A DNA stretch of 37,137 nucleotides from Synechococcus sp. UW140 (GTDB lineage: Bacteria > Cyanobacteriota > Cyanobacteriia > PCC-6307 > Cyanobiaceae). Under the pieces are notes generated by a model that saw nothing but the letters and a program-made list of their open reading frames with translations, was not told where the DNA came from and ran no database searches. Shown piece by piece: positions 1-5,901 of the stretch. Position 1 is the first letter of the stretch. Every line of letters starts with the position of its first letter. The position numbers and the translations under genes are program-made. The stretch spans positions 1-37,137 of the forward strand of contig CAMCMT010000025.1 in assembly GCA_945875915.1 (NCBI GenBank), written 5' to 3'.

Positions 1-94
1 AGAACCGGCTTTTTGCCCTGGAGCTTTGTGACTCTTTGCTGTTCGTCCCAGAAGCCTCTCTGACCCACCGTTGTCGCAACAAATGCTCAGCAAA

Positions 95-379
95 TCATAA
101 TCGGGAGTATGCTGGAATCAAGTGTATTGTTAATTTTTCGAGGTGCCCTGCAGTGATTCCGCATTTAGTTACTGGAGAGGATCCATGTGCCACGCCCAGG
201 ATCCAGGAAGTTTCGGCAGTGGTTAGCCATAGGCCTGATGCCACGGCCTTCTCTGCGGCCTCTAGGCGGGCCAGTAAGCGCGCTGCGTCCGTAGCCGACG
301 GCAAGAGTCGCCGATCGTGCCAGCGTCTTCCAAGAGGGTTTGACGAGGGCCGTTGAAAAGTCGGCAATCTTCTTTTCAC
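95..379 (-). pseudogene. Small HTH-like ORF, probably decayed
   Basis: This 94-codon frame is not a recognised full gene. Its middle part (about residues 28-60) reads as a helix rich in Ala/Leu/Glu followed by LTTAETSWILGV, which resembles the first helices of a short helix-turn-helix domain. The same pattern (LTSKEARWILGKKP) occurs in the broken gene at 1149-1451, so the two are probably distant copies of one family. A second minus-strand frame (165-491, starting MLKFTMALCGILF) overlaps it and may hold the original N-terminus after a frameshift. No ribosome binding site was seen. A plus-strand frame also stays open from the left edge to 356 but its composition (many Cys, Arg, His) does not look coding. 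Confidence that this encodes a working protein is low. Confidence 0.3.
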
Positions 380-506
380 CCTTGCTCACGGCATAACCGG
401 CAGCCCGAAGCCTGTCGGCTTGTTCACTATTTATAGATGCTTCCAGGCAAGAAAATAGGATACCGCATAGAGCCATGGTAAACTTAAGCAAGCTCGAATC
501 GTGCTA

Positions 507-734
507 ATGCCTACCGAACTGACCATTCTTTACATGGTCGTTGGATTTATTTTTGCCTTGTTTTGCTCTAGTATTGCAAAAGAAAAAGGCTACGGCGAGG
601 CAGGATGGGCCTTCGTTGGCTTTTTCTTCAATTTTATTGCATTGATCGCAATAGCAGGGATGCCAGATTTAGTCTCACGTAAATACCTGAGACGGCTAGC
701 CGAAGCATTGCCACGGGAGGAGGTAAAATCATAA
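507..734 (+). CDS. Small two-helix membrane protein, unknown function
   Basis: The product is 75 residues from the ATG at 507; a GTG two codons earlier (501) is an alternative start. It has two hydrophobic segments, about residues 3-22 (TILYMVVGFIFALFCSSIA) and 31-52 (GWAFVGFFFNFIALIAIAG), joined by a short Lys/Gly-rich loop (KEKGYGEAG), and a charged C-terminal tail. The arrangement, a first helix, a basic loop and a Trp-Phe-Gly-rich second helix, is common in small inner-membrane proteins of unknown role carried by plasmids and prophages. Codon use is clearly more AT-rich than in the core genes to the right, which fits foreign origin. The lipoprotein gene at 755 follows 20 bases downstream in the same direction, so the two may form an operon. 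Confidence 0.55.
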   Translation: MPTELTILYMVVGFIFALFCSSIAKEKGYGEAGWAFVGFFFNFIALIAIAGMPDLVSRKYLRRLAEALPREEVKS

Positions 735-754
735 CCTATGCAAAAAGCCCACCA

Positions 755-1102
755 ATGAAAAATAAATCTCTGACAATGCCACCTCGTGTATTTGCTATAA
801 TTTGCGCTGCTTGCGTAATCTGGCTTACTTGTGGATGCGCAACAAACTCTAGGTGGGAGCCAATAACAAATAAAACTAATAACTCAGAACTTTATTATCG
901 ATTTTTGGGCAAAAATTGGCTTAATGAAATAGTCAATATCGAAATAAAAATGCAGGCCGAAAATACAGATGGAAAGCCTACCAAAAGCAAAGTTGCAATA
1001 GATTGCAAAAAATGGACTGTTCAGTTGGACAGCTTTATGCCCGAGCCAATCAAGGCAGATCAGAATGTGATTTCTGAAATCGCCATGAAATACTGCGACT
1101 GA
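755..1102 (+). CDS. Predicted lipoprotein, unknown function
   Basis: The 115-residue product begins with a basic N-terminus (MKNKSLTMPPR), a hydrophobic stretch (about residues 11-26) and a lipobox-like sequence LTCGC-ATNS, so it is probably exported and lipidated at a Cys near residue 28. The rest is a small soluble domain with two further Cys (in IDCKKW and KYCD) and no family I recognise. The pattern Trp-near-N-terminus, WTVQLDSF, is reminiscent of small surface-adhesin-like lipoproteins in other bacteria, but this is only an impression. The gene is strongly AT-rich relative to the core chromosome here, and follows the small membrane protein gene at 507 by 20 bases. Both look horizontally acquired. 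Confidence 0.55.
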   Translation: MKNKSLTMPPRVFAIICAACVIWLTCGCATNSRWEPITNKTNNSELYYRFLGKNWLNEIVNIEIKMQAENTDGKPTKSKVAIDCKKWTVQLDSFMPEPIKADQNVISEIAMKYCD

Positions 1103-1148
1103 AAATACAACAAGCTAACCACTAAAAACATCAGTCATTCAATAGCTG

Positions 1149-1451
1149 CTAAGCATTTACCCCCACTTTCCCCACCTTGTCGTTAGCCACTGGTTTTTTT
1201 CCAAGTATCCACCGGGCTTCTTTGCTGGTGAGCGTTGCTCCAGTGGATTGGGCCAGTTGCAGTGCTAACCACCTAGGAATGGAATGCCGTCTCTGGCAGT
1301 CTCAGGACCCCCTGAGCTTTTTTAAAAGCCCCTTTCCGATCCCTTCAACCTCAAGAAGTTGTTCATCAGAAGCGGCCTGGATTTCTTCAATCGAGCGGAA
1401 TGCTGCCAGATAGAGCTTATCTGCCTTTTTGAGACCTACACCTTTGGGCAA
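1149..1451 (-). pseudogene. Broken gene: helix-hairpin-helix plus HTH-like tail
   Basis: One minus-strand frame reads from about 1451 to the TAG at 1149-1151 and is interrupted only by a TGA at 1302-1304. Before that stop it encodes a typical helix-hairpin-helix DNA-binding unit with LLEVEGIGKGLLKKL as the hairpin. After it, still in the same frame, comes LAQSTGATLTSKEARWILG, matching the HTH-like pattern of the remnant at 95-379. A TAA also sits in frame just upstream of 1451 and no good start is present, so the 5' part is lost. I read it as a degraded gene for a small DNA-binding protein. Stop-codon readthrough is not supported by anything visible. Confidence 0.5.
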
Positions 1452-1546
1452 TTACTTCCATAGCTGACCACTAAAATAAGAATTAGGCCACATAGATTCT
1501 CTATCCGCGTACATCGCCCACATTCGCCTGTTTCCTGGTGTGCTGC

Positions 1547-1771
1547 TCAAAAGTTCTGATAGCTCAGTTGGTGAAAATGTTTAGCATGGCATGCCTTAAC
1601 AAATTTTGTGAGCAGATCATTCGCCTCCAGTTTTAGGCTTAACTCCTCTCGCAGCGGAGCATGAAAGTGATGCCATCCGCTGGCCTGGTCAACTACTGGG
1701 GGATAGAGCCTCTCGACCAGCGAATAAGAGTGCCATTGAGAACGCTCATTGCTTTTTAGGGCCTCGAACAC
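1547..1771 (-). CDS. Hypothetical short ORF
   Basis: The frame could encode 74 residues, starting MFEALKSNERSQWHSY and ending HQLSYQNF, with a fairly normal amphipathic composition but no motif I recognise. No clear ribosome binding site precedes it. It stands in a stretch of decayed sequence between the broken gene at 1149 and the secreted protein gene at 1866, and may be a fragment of a longer lost gene. The flanking segments 1452-1546 and 1772-1865 show nothing recognisable. Confidence 0.22.
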   Translation of the reverse strand: MFEALKSNERSQWHSYSLVERLYPPVVDQASGWHHFHAPLREELSLKLEANDLLTKFVKACHAKHFHQLSYQNF

Positions 1772-1865
1772 ATTACGCTAAGCACAAGGGCACAAATCCC
1801 GCCGGTCCATTCCCTTTAATCATTAATCCTTTATCGTTTTTGGTGAATACATCTGTGGGTATTGA

Positions 1866-2300
1866 TTATTTCATCATGCCAAGACTTTCGTTGTCAGGCA
1901 AAAAACTAAAAGTACATTCATTTCCAAGTTGATAGCCCGTTCCGTAATTCCCACCGCTACGCTCGCCGCTGCAGAATGTAGCTGCATCAGGAATAGCCAC
2001 GGGAATTCCGATGCTGGTAGTCTTAGGCTTCAACTGACCGGAGCAAAAACTATCAGAATAGCGCCTTGCTGTTCCGGTAGAAGGTTTACTTAAAGCGATT
2101 TTTCCGCATACGGCACCATCGGATTTTCCATTATTGGTAATGGTGCAATATCCAAAGCCTAGCATCTTGATGTTGCAACTCTCGGCAATAATCGGTCTAT
2201 TGTGGTGTACATAGCTTTTACAGGCAAATACCCCTCCTGTGACCATGGAAATCGAAACAAGGACTATCGAAGTACGAATGAGATTTATACGTGTTGGCAT
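1866..2300 (-). CDS. Secreted or membrane-anchored Cys-rich small protein
   Basis: The 144-residue product from the ATG at 2300 (a GTG at 2315 is possible) starts with a basic segment and one hydrophobic helix, about residues 7-26 (LIRTSIVLVSISMVTGGVFA), ending in FACKS, so it is a signal peptide or anchor. The exported part has about six Cys. It contains CTITNNGKSDGAVCGKIAL and then FCSGQLKPKTTSIGIPV, a pattern seen in small periplasmic beta-sandwich proteins in which a Cys pair brackets a 'TNxG' strand. I cannot name the family. Codon use is AT-rich like its neighbours. No partner gene is evident. Confidence 0.5.
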   Translation of the reverse strand: MPTRINLIRTSIVLVSISMVTGGVFACKSYVHHNRPIIAESCNIKMLGFGYCTITNNGKSDGAVCGKIALSKPSTGTARRYSDSFCSGQLKPKTTSIGIPVAIPDAATFCSGERSGGNYGTGYQLGNECTFSFLPDNESLGMMK

Positions 2301-2472
2301 AGAGGACAATTTCACGATTCATGGAATTGGATTTCAGCATTGTACACCCCTATCCTATAATAATCGCACGGAGCCACAGCCGGAATCACATAAGCGCGTA
2401 GTCGGCTAAGCGTGGAGGGCTGGACGTACCAGGCACGCTTTCCACAACTGCTGCGCTCTTTTTGCTGCCTAG

Positions 2473-2628
2473 CGCCCTTTGCCGGAACCTCTGCTAGAGG
2501 CTGTAGCGAAGGGCGCATCTTTACAAGAAATGGCATCAGCCCTAGCTAGGGCAGGCCGCACCACTCGCAATAGCCAAATGCTTAGTGCTACTCAAGTGAA
2601 GCGGCTGATGGCTCGCCTGGGGTTGTAG
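2473..2628 (+). pseudogene. C-terminal remnant of a recombinase-like DNA-binding protein
   Basis: After a TAG at 2470-2472, a plus-strand frame of 51 codons runs to the TAG at 2626. It encodes a tail with the pattern LLEAVAKGASLQEMASALAR, then GRTTRNSQMLSATQVKRLM and ARLGL. This spacing (SLQEMASAL, a G-x-TTRN turn, then SATQVKRLM) is that of the C-terminal helix-turn-helix in serine recombinases and resolvase-like proteins, where 'TTRxGxxWSxxQVxRLLxR' is common. No start codon or N-terminal catalytic domain is present, so only the last part of the gene survives. It shows that a mobile element once lay here. A similar HTH tail on another phage DNA-binding protein cannot be excluded. Confidence 0.45.
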
Positions 2629-2782
2629 TGTTGCTCCAGCGCTGAAGAAACGTTAAGTGCATTCCTTGGTGGTGCATTACCCCTGTCATGTAGAGGTCAA
2701 GTTTTTTATCCAAAAAAACAGTTTGCAGTCGCCAGCAGATTAGAAGTCTATATGATTAAGCAGCCTCTTCTGACGTAATTCT

Positions 2783-3262
2783 ATGTATGAAATCGCCTGG
2801 ACAGGCATGTACGCAACTCAGTGGCTCGAAAGGCTTTTGGAGCCGGCGAAAACAGGGGCCATTGTATATATTATTGGTCTGCACAAGGAGCTGGGCTATG
2901 GCTTAATAGAATGCCTTGACGATTCCGAGGGCAACCCATTGATCGACGGCATTCGACCAGAGCTTTCGGGTCGAGAAATAGCTGAGTTTTTGTCAGATAA
3001 GAAAATTGGAGACTTTTCGATAGGCAGTCAAAAACTATTATTCGCATCTAAAGAATCAGCAGAAGCTATGAGCCTTAAGATCAAGAGAATTTACCATCAT
3101 CTTGATCTATTGATTGAGGCGTCAGGACGTGACTACTTGAATCTTGAGGCCATTAACCCTAGAGACTCTAAGACGTGCTCAGGCTATACGTGCGAGATGG
3201 AAGAGCTGCTTAATGAGTACTGGAGTCTCTTCCCAAGAGAGAACCACAAGGTTCTTCAATAA
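2783..3262 (+). CDS. Hypothetical protein, 159 aa
   Basis: The product starts MYEIAWTGMYATQWLERL and is a mostly helical soluble protein with no signal peptide or membrane segment. It is rich in Glu, Leu and Ile. I recognise no family. The ATG at 2783 is the first in the frame, and the preceding 150 bases (2629-2782) contain no gene but include an AT-rich stretch with a TATATGAT sequence about 30 bases upstream of the start that could be a -10 element. Base composition is AT-rich, like the other genes in the first 3.7 kb, and unlike the rest of the window. It is probably an acquired cargo gene. Confidence 0.5.
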   Translation: MYEIAWTGMYATQWLERLLEPAKTGAIVYIIGLHKELGYGLIECLDDSEGNPLIDGIRPELSGREIAEFLSDKKIGDFSIGSQKLLFASKESAEAMSLKIKRIYHHLDLLIEASGRDYLNLEAINPRDSKTCSGYTCEMEELLNEYWSLFPRENHKVLQ

Positions 3263-3353
3263 TATAAGATAGGTGTAGGCTTGCGCCAATGAGGCCTGTC
3301 GTTTGAAATCGATTTATGCATGCATTTAGTTCAGCGAAGTGCATATCAATAGA

Positions 3354-3683
3354 CTAACCCAAGGCATTGGCCTGCATACGCAGCTTGAGAACGTCTATCT
3401 GGATAGCTGCAATCCGCTTTTTAATTTTGCCAATCTCTGCCCTTTTGTGATGATCTTGACCTCCTCGGGAGTTCTCCGACTCAACAACAGCATCCTCTGC
3501 GTTTCTAAGTTTGTACATCTCAGCAACCATCTCTGCTTCCTTATCAATAATCTGCAAGCTCCACGGAAGCCCGATGGGTTTCCCATGGGGTACAGGGGCA
3601 GGGATCAGATTGCGGGCGTTCTCAAGAACAGAGATTGGCTGTTTGGAAGCCTGAGATGGCTTGAAGAACCCTTTGAAAACCAT
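3354..3683 (-). CDS. Hypothetical protein with coiled C-terminus
   Basis: The 109-residue product starts MVFKGFFKPSQASKQPISV. It has a Pro-rich middle (LIPAPVPHGKPIGLPWSL) and then a charged helical half from about residue 45 onward (heptad-like spacing in IIDKEAEMVAEMYKLRNAED and KRIAAIQIDVLKLRMQ) that may form a coiled coil. No family is recognised. A plus-strand frame of similar length covers the same bases but has a less protein-like composition. The gene stands alone between the unknown gene ending at 3262 and the toxin-antitoxin pair; the 196 bases 3684-3879 downstream of its start hold no gene apart from the left copy of the direct repeat. Confidence 0.4.
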   Translation of the reverse strand: MVFKGFFKPSQASKQPISVLENARNLIPAPVPHGKPIGLPWSLQIIDKEAEMVAEMYKLRNAEDAVVESENSRGGQDHHKRAEIGKIKKRIAAIQIDVLKLRMQANALG

Positions 3684-3781
3684 TGATGTACGTACTAAGA
3701 GTGTGAGCTGAGCTTACAAGGCTTTCGCCGTTGGGCGGACCTCCCTGTCCTAAGCAGCGCTAGCCAATAGGGCCCTTCTAG

Positions 3782-3807
3782 CTTACCCCGCCAATGCCCG
3801 AACAAAC
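3782..3807 (+). repeat. Imperfect direct repeat, left copy
   Basis: This 26-bp stretch matches 4697-4722 at 23 of 26 positions, in the same orientation, and the two copies bracket the MazEF-type pair. Both begin CTTACCCCGCCAA. Read on the minus strand, one shared frame gives W-R-G-K-x-E-G in both copies, so they may also be the tails of two related lost ORFs. Confidence 0.5.
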
Positions 3808-3879
3808 TTAGTATCGGCACTTCTTCAACGCGAAGTTCAGCCAATATGCTTCGCCAATCCAAAAGCTACCAACTGCCAA

Positions 3880-4209
3880 TCAACGGGCCAAACCCAAATA
3901 CACAAGCAGCGAACGATTCAATCGTAGCAAGTCATCATCAGCAAGCATGCCAATCCGTTCTCCCAGCCGTTTTCTGGGAACGGCTGTGATCTTGTCCACC
4001 ATCAAATAGCTGTTTTTTAGAAGACCATTCTCTGGCGTTAACTTCACTTTCAGCCTCAGAATCGGTGCTTCAATCGGCTCGCTGGTGATGAGGCAAACCG
4101 TAATAGACGCCGTAACAGCAAAAGCATCATCCTGAATGATCAACACAGGGCGAGGTTTACCGGCGTAGCCGGGACCACCGGCCATGGTCCAAATCTCACC
4201 GCGCTTCAC
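3880..4209 (-). CDS. mazF: MazF/PemK-type toxin
   Basis: The 109-residue product begins MKRGEIWTMAGGPGYAGKPRPVLIIQDDAF, the standard opening of the MazF/PemK family: a basic first strand with GEIW, then GKPRPVLIIQ with the basic residue used in RNA cleavage. The strands SITVCLIT and the segment NGLLKNSYLMVDKITAVPRKRL match the conserved core, including the Asp-Lys-x-x-Thr that shapes the active site, and GLAR ends the last helix. MazF toxins are sequence-specific endoribonucleases acting in the cytoplasm on single-stranded mRNA. The gene overlaps the antitoxin stop by four bases (ATGA at 4206-4209), so the two are coupled, with the antitoxin first. Length is normal and no residue looks missing, so it is probably active. 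Confidence 0.85.
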   Translation of the reverse strand: MKRGEIWTMAGGPGYAGKPRPVLIIQDDAFAVTASITVCLITSEPIEAPILRLKVKLTPENGLLKNSYLMVDKITAVPRKRLGERIGMLADDDLLRLNRSLLVYLGLAR

Positions 4210-4469
4210 ACGCTGTACTCATCATTGGGCCACTCGAGCACCGAATCAATCATGGATTGGATTTCGGCTTCCTCCGGGCTTTGGGCGACCAACAGCGACT
4301 GGCGCCGAGCCTCGGCCGCGAATTCAGGCGAACGCACATCCGGCACCCAGATCTGGATTGGCCGCATGCCCTGGGCCCGCAGCCTCTGGCGGTGCTCACG
4401 CACCTTCAGGCGGGTGGTGGCACGCCTCACCTCCTGGGCTCTGGCGCCTGGGGTGACCTCCGCTCCCAT
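4206..4469 (-). CDS. MazE-like antitoxin
   Basis: The 87-residue product has KVREHRQRLRAQGMRPIQIWVPDVRSP at about residues 22-48 followed by EFAAEARRQSLLVAQSPEEAE. This is the signature of the antitoxin MazE family often listed as DUF3018, whose N-terminal part binds operator DNA as a ribbon-helix-helix-type dimer and whose acidic C-terminus (EEAEIQSMIDSVLEWPNDE) wraps the toxin. It is translated just before the MazF-type toxin with a four-base overlap. The start used is the ATG at 4469; a shorter start is possible. A perfect 10-bp palindrome 17-26 bases upstream is a good candidate for the autoregulation site. Confidence 0.8.
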   Translation of the reverse strand: MGAEVTPGARAQEVRRATTRLKVREHRQRLRAQGMRPIQIWVPDVRSPEFAAEARRQSLLVAQSPEEAEIQSMIDSVLEWPNDEYSV

Positions 4470-4485
4470 GGGTCTTCTACTTTAG

Positions 4486-4495
4486 TTACATGTAA
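4486..4495. promoter_or_regulatory. Palindrome upstream of the antitoxin gene
   Basis: TTACATGTAA is a perfect 10-bp palindrome located 17-26 bases before the antitoxin ATG, where a toxin-antitoxin operator overlapping the promoter is expected. It is proposed as the MazEF autorepression site by position only. Confidence 0.4.
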
Positions 4496-4497
4496 TC

Positions 4498-4524
4498 CTA
4501 GCCAGTCTTGGCCTGATTGGCTAG
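4498..4524. other. Inverted repeat between mazEF and ssb
   Basis: Ten bases on each side can pair (CTAGCCAGTC with GATTGGCTAG, one G-T pair) around a 7-base loop. No T-run follows on either strand, so it is not a clear intrinsic terminator. It lies between the promoter side of the antitoxin gene and the end of the ssb operon. The rest of 4525-4793 holds no gene apart from the right copy of the 26-bp repeat. Confidence 0.3.
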
Positions 4525-4696
4525 CGGCCTGCCCTAGCTGCGATCTCAGGGGTAAGGCGACCGATCGGTTTCTTGTTGACCGGGGTGGGCCTCGAAGCCC
4601 CATGTCCACTGAAATGAACCTGGCCCCATCCAATGGGGGCTCCAGCTAATGAAATCAGCCAAGTTGAACTGGGGATTTGGCTATGGATCCCTCTCT

Positions 4697-4722
4697 CTTA
4701 CCCCGCCAAGGCCCGCGCAAAC
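4697..4722 (+). repeat. Imperfect direct repeat, right copy
   Basis: This copy matches 3782-3807 at 23 of 26 positions; the three differences are T to G at position 14 and AA to CG at positions 20-21. It lies 70 bases beyond the ssb stop codon. The two copies are 915 bases apart and enclose the whole toxin-antitoxin operon. Confidence 0.5.
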
Positions 4723-4793
4723 GCTGTCGCAGTCCCTGAACACGATGCCCACGGATAGCTGCGAAAATCGGCCGTTATCGACGCCGAGCCTGC

Positions 4794-5249
4794 TTAGAAC
4801 GGCAACTCCCCCTCGCCCAGGCTGCTTCCCCTACTGCTGATCTGCCCTTCCTCAGCCGCCGTCGCCTTGGCACTGCTGCGAGTGACGGCATTCGTCACTC
4901 CGGCGTCCTTTGATGCCGCCCCATTGGGGTTGCCACCACAGAGCTCCAGTCGATCGATGACCACTAGCGGTTTGCTGCGAAGCTCACCGCTGCTGCGGTC
5001 GTTCCATTGTTCGATCTCGAGCCGGCCGATGATGGCGACCTTGCTGCCCTTGCGCAGGTAGTCGCCGGCCACCTGGGCGGTTTTACCCCAGGCCTTACAG
5101 GAGATCCAGAGCGGGTCCTGGGGCTGGCCGTCCTTGGGCGGCCTGTTAACCGCCAGGGTGAATTCACAGACGCAGCTGCCGCTCTCAAAGAAGCGCAGCT
5201 CCGGATCGCGGCCGGCATGGCCAACCAGAACGAGCACGTTGATGCTCAT
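4794..5249 (-). CDS. ssb: Single-stranded DNA-binding protein (SSB)
   Basis: The 151-residue product has an SSB OB-fold at residues 1-105: MSINVLVLVGHAGRDPELRF, then FTLAVNRP, ISCKAWGKTAQVAGDYLRKG and VAIIGRLEIEQW, all standard positions for bacterial SSB. A disordered Ala/Ser/Gly linker follows, and the protein ends GEGELPF, a variant of the acidic DDDIPF tip through which SSB recruits recombination and repair enzymes. The tip has only two acidic residues, weaker than in housekeeping SSB. The gene is the last of the recE-recT operon: its ATG overlaps the stop of the gene before it (ATGA at 5246-5249). Its position suggests that it coats the single strands made by the RecE-like exonuclease and hands them to the annealing protein. 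Whether it is also the cell's main SSB cannot be told from this window. Confidence 0.9.
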   Translation of the reverse strand: MSINVLVLVGHAGRDPELRFFESGSCVCEFTLAVNRPPKDGQPQDPLWISCKAWGKTAQVAGDYLRKGSKVAIIGRLEIEQWNDRSSGELRSKPLVVIDRLELCGGNPNGAASKDAGVTNAVTRSSAKATAAEEGQISSRGSSLGEGELPF

Positions 5250-5491
5250 GGCTTGATCCCCTGGCCTAGGGCGTTGAGCGTTTCGATCCGGTCTTGAACA
5301 GCCAGGAGGGAGGGCAGGCCGATCAAGGGATGGGTGCGCACCAGTTCATGCAGGGCCCCACTCCAGGTGATGTTGTGGAGGCGGGCAAAGGCATCGACCC
5401 GCACAAAGGTGTCGCTGTTCATCGCAATCGTCTTCTTGTGGTTGCCGATGCGTTGGCGCAGGGGACGGGGCCGGTCCTGGGCTGGAGTCAT
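5246..5491 (-). CDS. Ribbon-helix-helix-like small protein
   Basis: The start chosen is the ATG at 5491, because it overlaps the preceding stop as ATGA (5488-5491), the rule throughout this operon; the product is then 81 residues. After a basic N-terminus (MTPAQDRPRPLRQRIGNHKK) comes TIAMNSDTFVRVDAFARLHN and ITWSGALHELV: a short beta strand, a helix, a turn and a second helix, the layout of ribbon-helix-helix (Arc/MetJ/CopG) proteins. Such proteins bind DNA as dimers through the strand. It may regulate this operon or act as an accessory DNA binder in the recombination module. The family match is by pattern only; I cannot place it in a named family. Confidence 0.55.
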   Translation of the reverse strand: MTPAQDRPRPLRQRIGNHKKTIAMNSDTFVRVDAFARLHNITWSGALHELVRTHPLIGLPSLLAVQDRIETLNALGQGIKP

Positions 5492-5901
5492 GGCTTGATC
5501 CTCCGAAAGTGGGTGGTGTTGCCGGGATGGCGGTGAATCGGGTTGGCAGGGAGCCCGCCTGTGGGCCAAAGCCGTACGCAACTGGGAATTAGGGGGCAGG
5601 ATTCGACCCGGTAGCGGACCTGGCCGCGCTGCCAGTGCTCTCCAGGCCGGAAGCGCCCTTGGCCAGAAGCCGGCTGGGGTTGGACCTGGTACTGGGTTTG
5701 CCCTTGGGCTGGCAGCAACGCCCTGGCCTGCAGCAGCAGGTTGGCCAGCAGGGCAACCCGCTCCGAGAGCCGTTGCAACTCCAGCTGGCTGCGTTGGCCG
5801 CGGGCCAGTTCAAAGAGGGCCCGATCCCGCTCCGCTTGGGCGAGCTGTAGGGCGGCGAGCAGCAGCTCACTGGCCTGCTGAAGTTTCAAGGAGCTGCTCA
5901 T
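5488..5901 (-). CDS. Hypothetical helical protein in recET operon
   Basis: The 137-residue product has a long helical N-terminal half (residues 1-65, KLQQASELLLAALQLAQAER and RLSERVALLANLLLQARALL) with heptad-like Leu/Ala spacing, probably a coiled coil. A Gln/Pro/Gly-rich segment follows (QTQYQVQPQPASGQG), then a basic, His-rich tail ending HFRRIKP. I recognise no family. Its ATG overlaps the RecT-like stop (5898-5901) and its stop overlaps the next start (5488-5491), so it is made together with the recombination proteins and probably works with them, perhaps as an oligomerising partner. Confidence 0.6.
   Translation of the reverse strand: MSSSLKLQQASELLLAALQLAQAERDRALFELARGQRSQLELQRLSERVALLANLLLQARALLPAQGQTQYQVQPQPASGQGRFRPGEHWQRGQVRYRVESCPLIPSCVRLWPTGGLPANPIHRHPGNTTHFRRIKP

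Noticed and set aside
1302-1304. Selenocysteine or readthrough at the in-frame TGA of the helix-hairpin-helix gene.
   Set aside because: No SECIS-like hairpin was visible after it, there is also an upstream in-frame TAA, and the gene lacks a start, so decay explains it.
1553-1572. A sequence like a tRNA D-arm (TAGCTCAGTTGGT).
   Set aside because: No matching D-stem 3' half, anticodon arm or T-arm follows, and no acceptor strand pairs, so it is chance or too decayed to call.
4498-4524. Intrinsic terminator of the ssb operon.
   Set aside because: The hairpin lies upstream of the ssb stop only in plus direction terms (about 270 bases beyond it on the minus strand), and no T-run follows.
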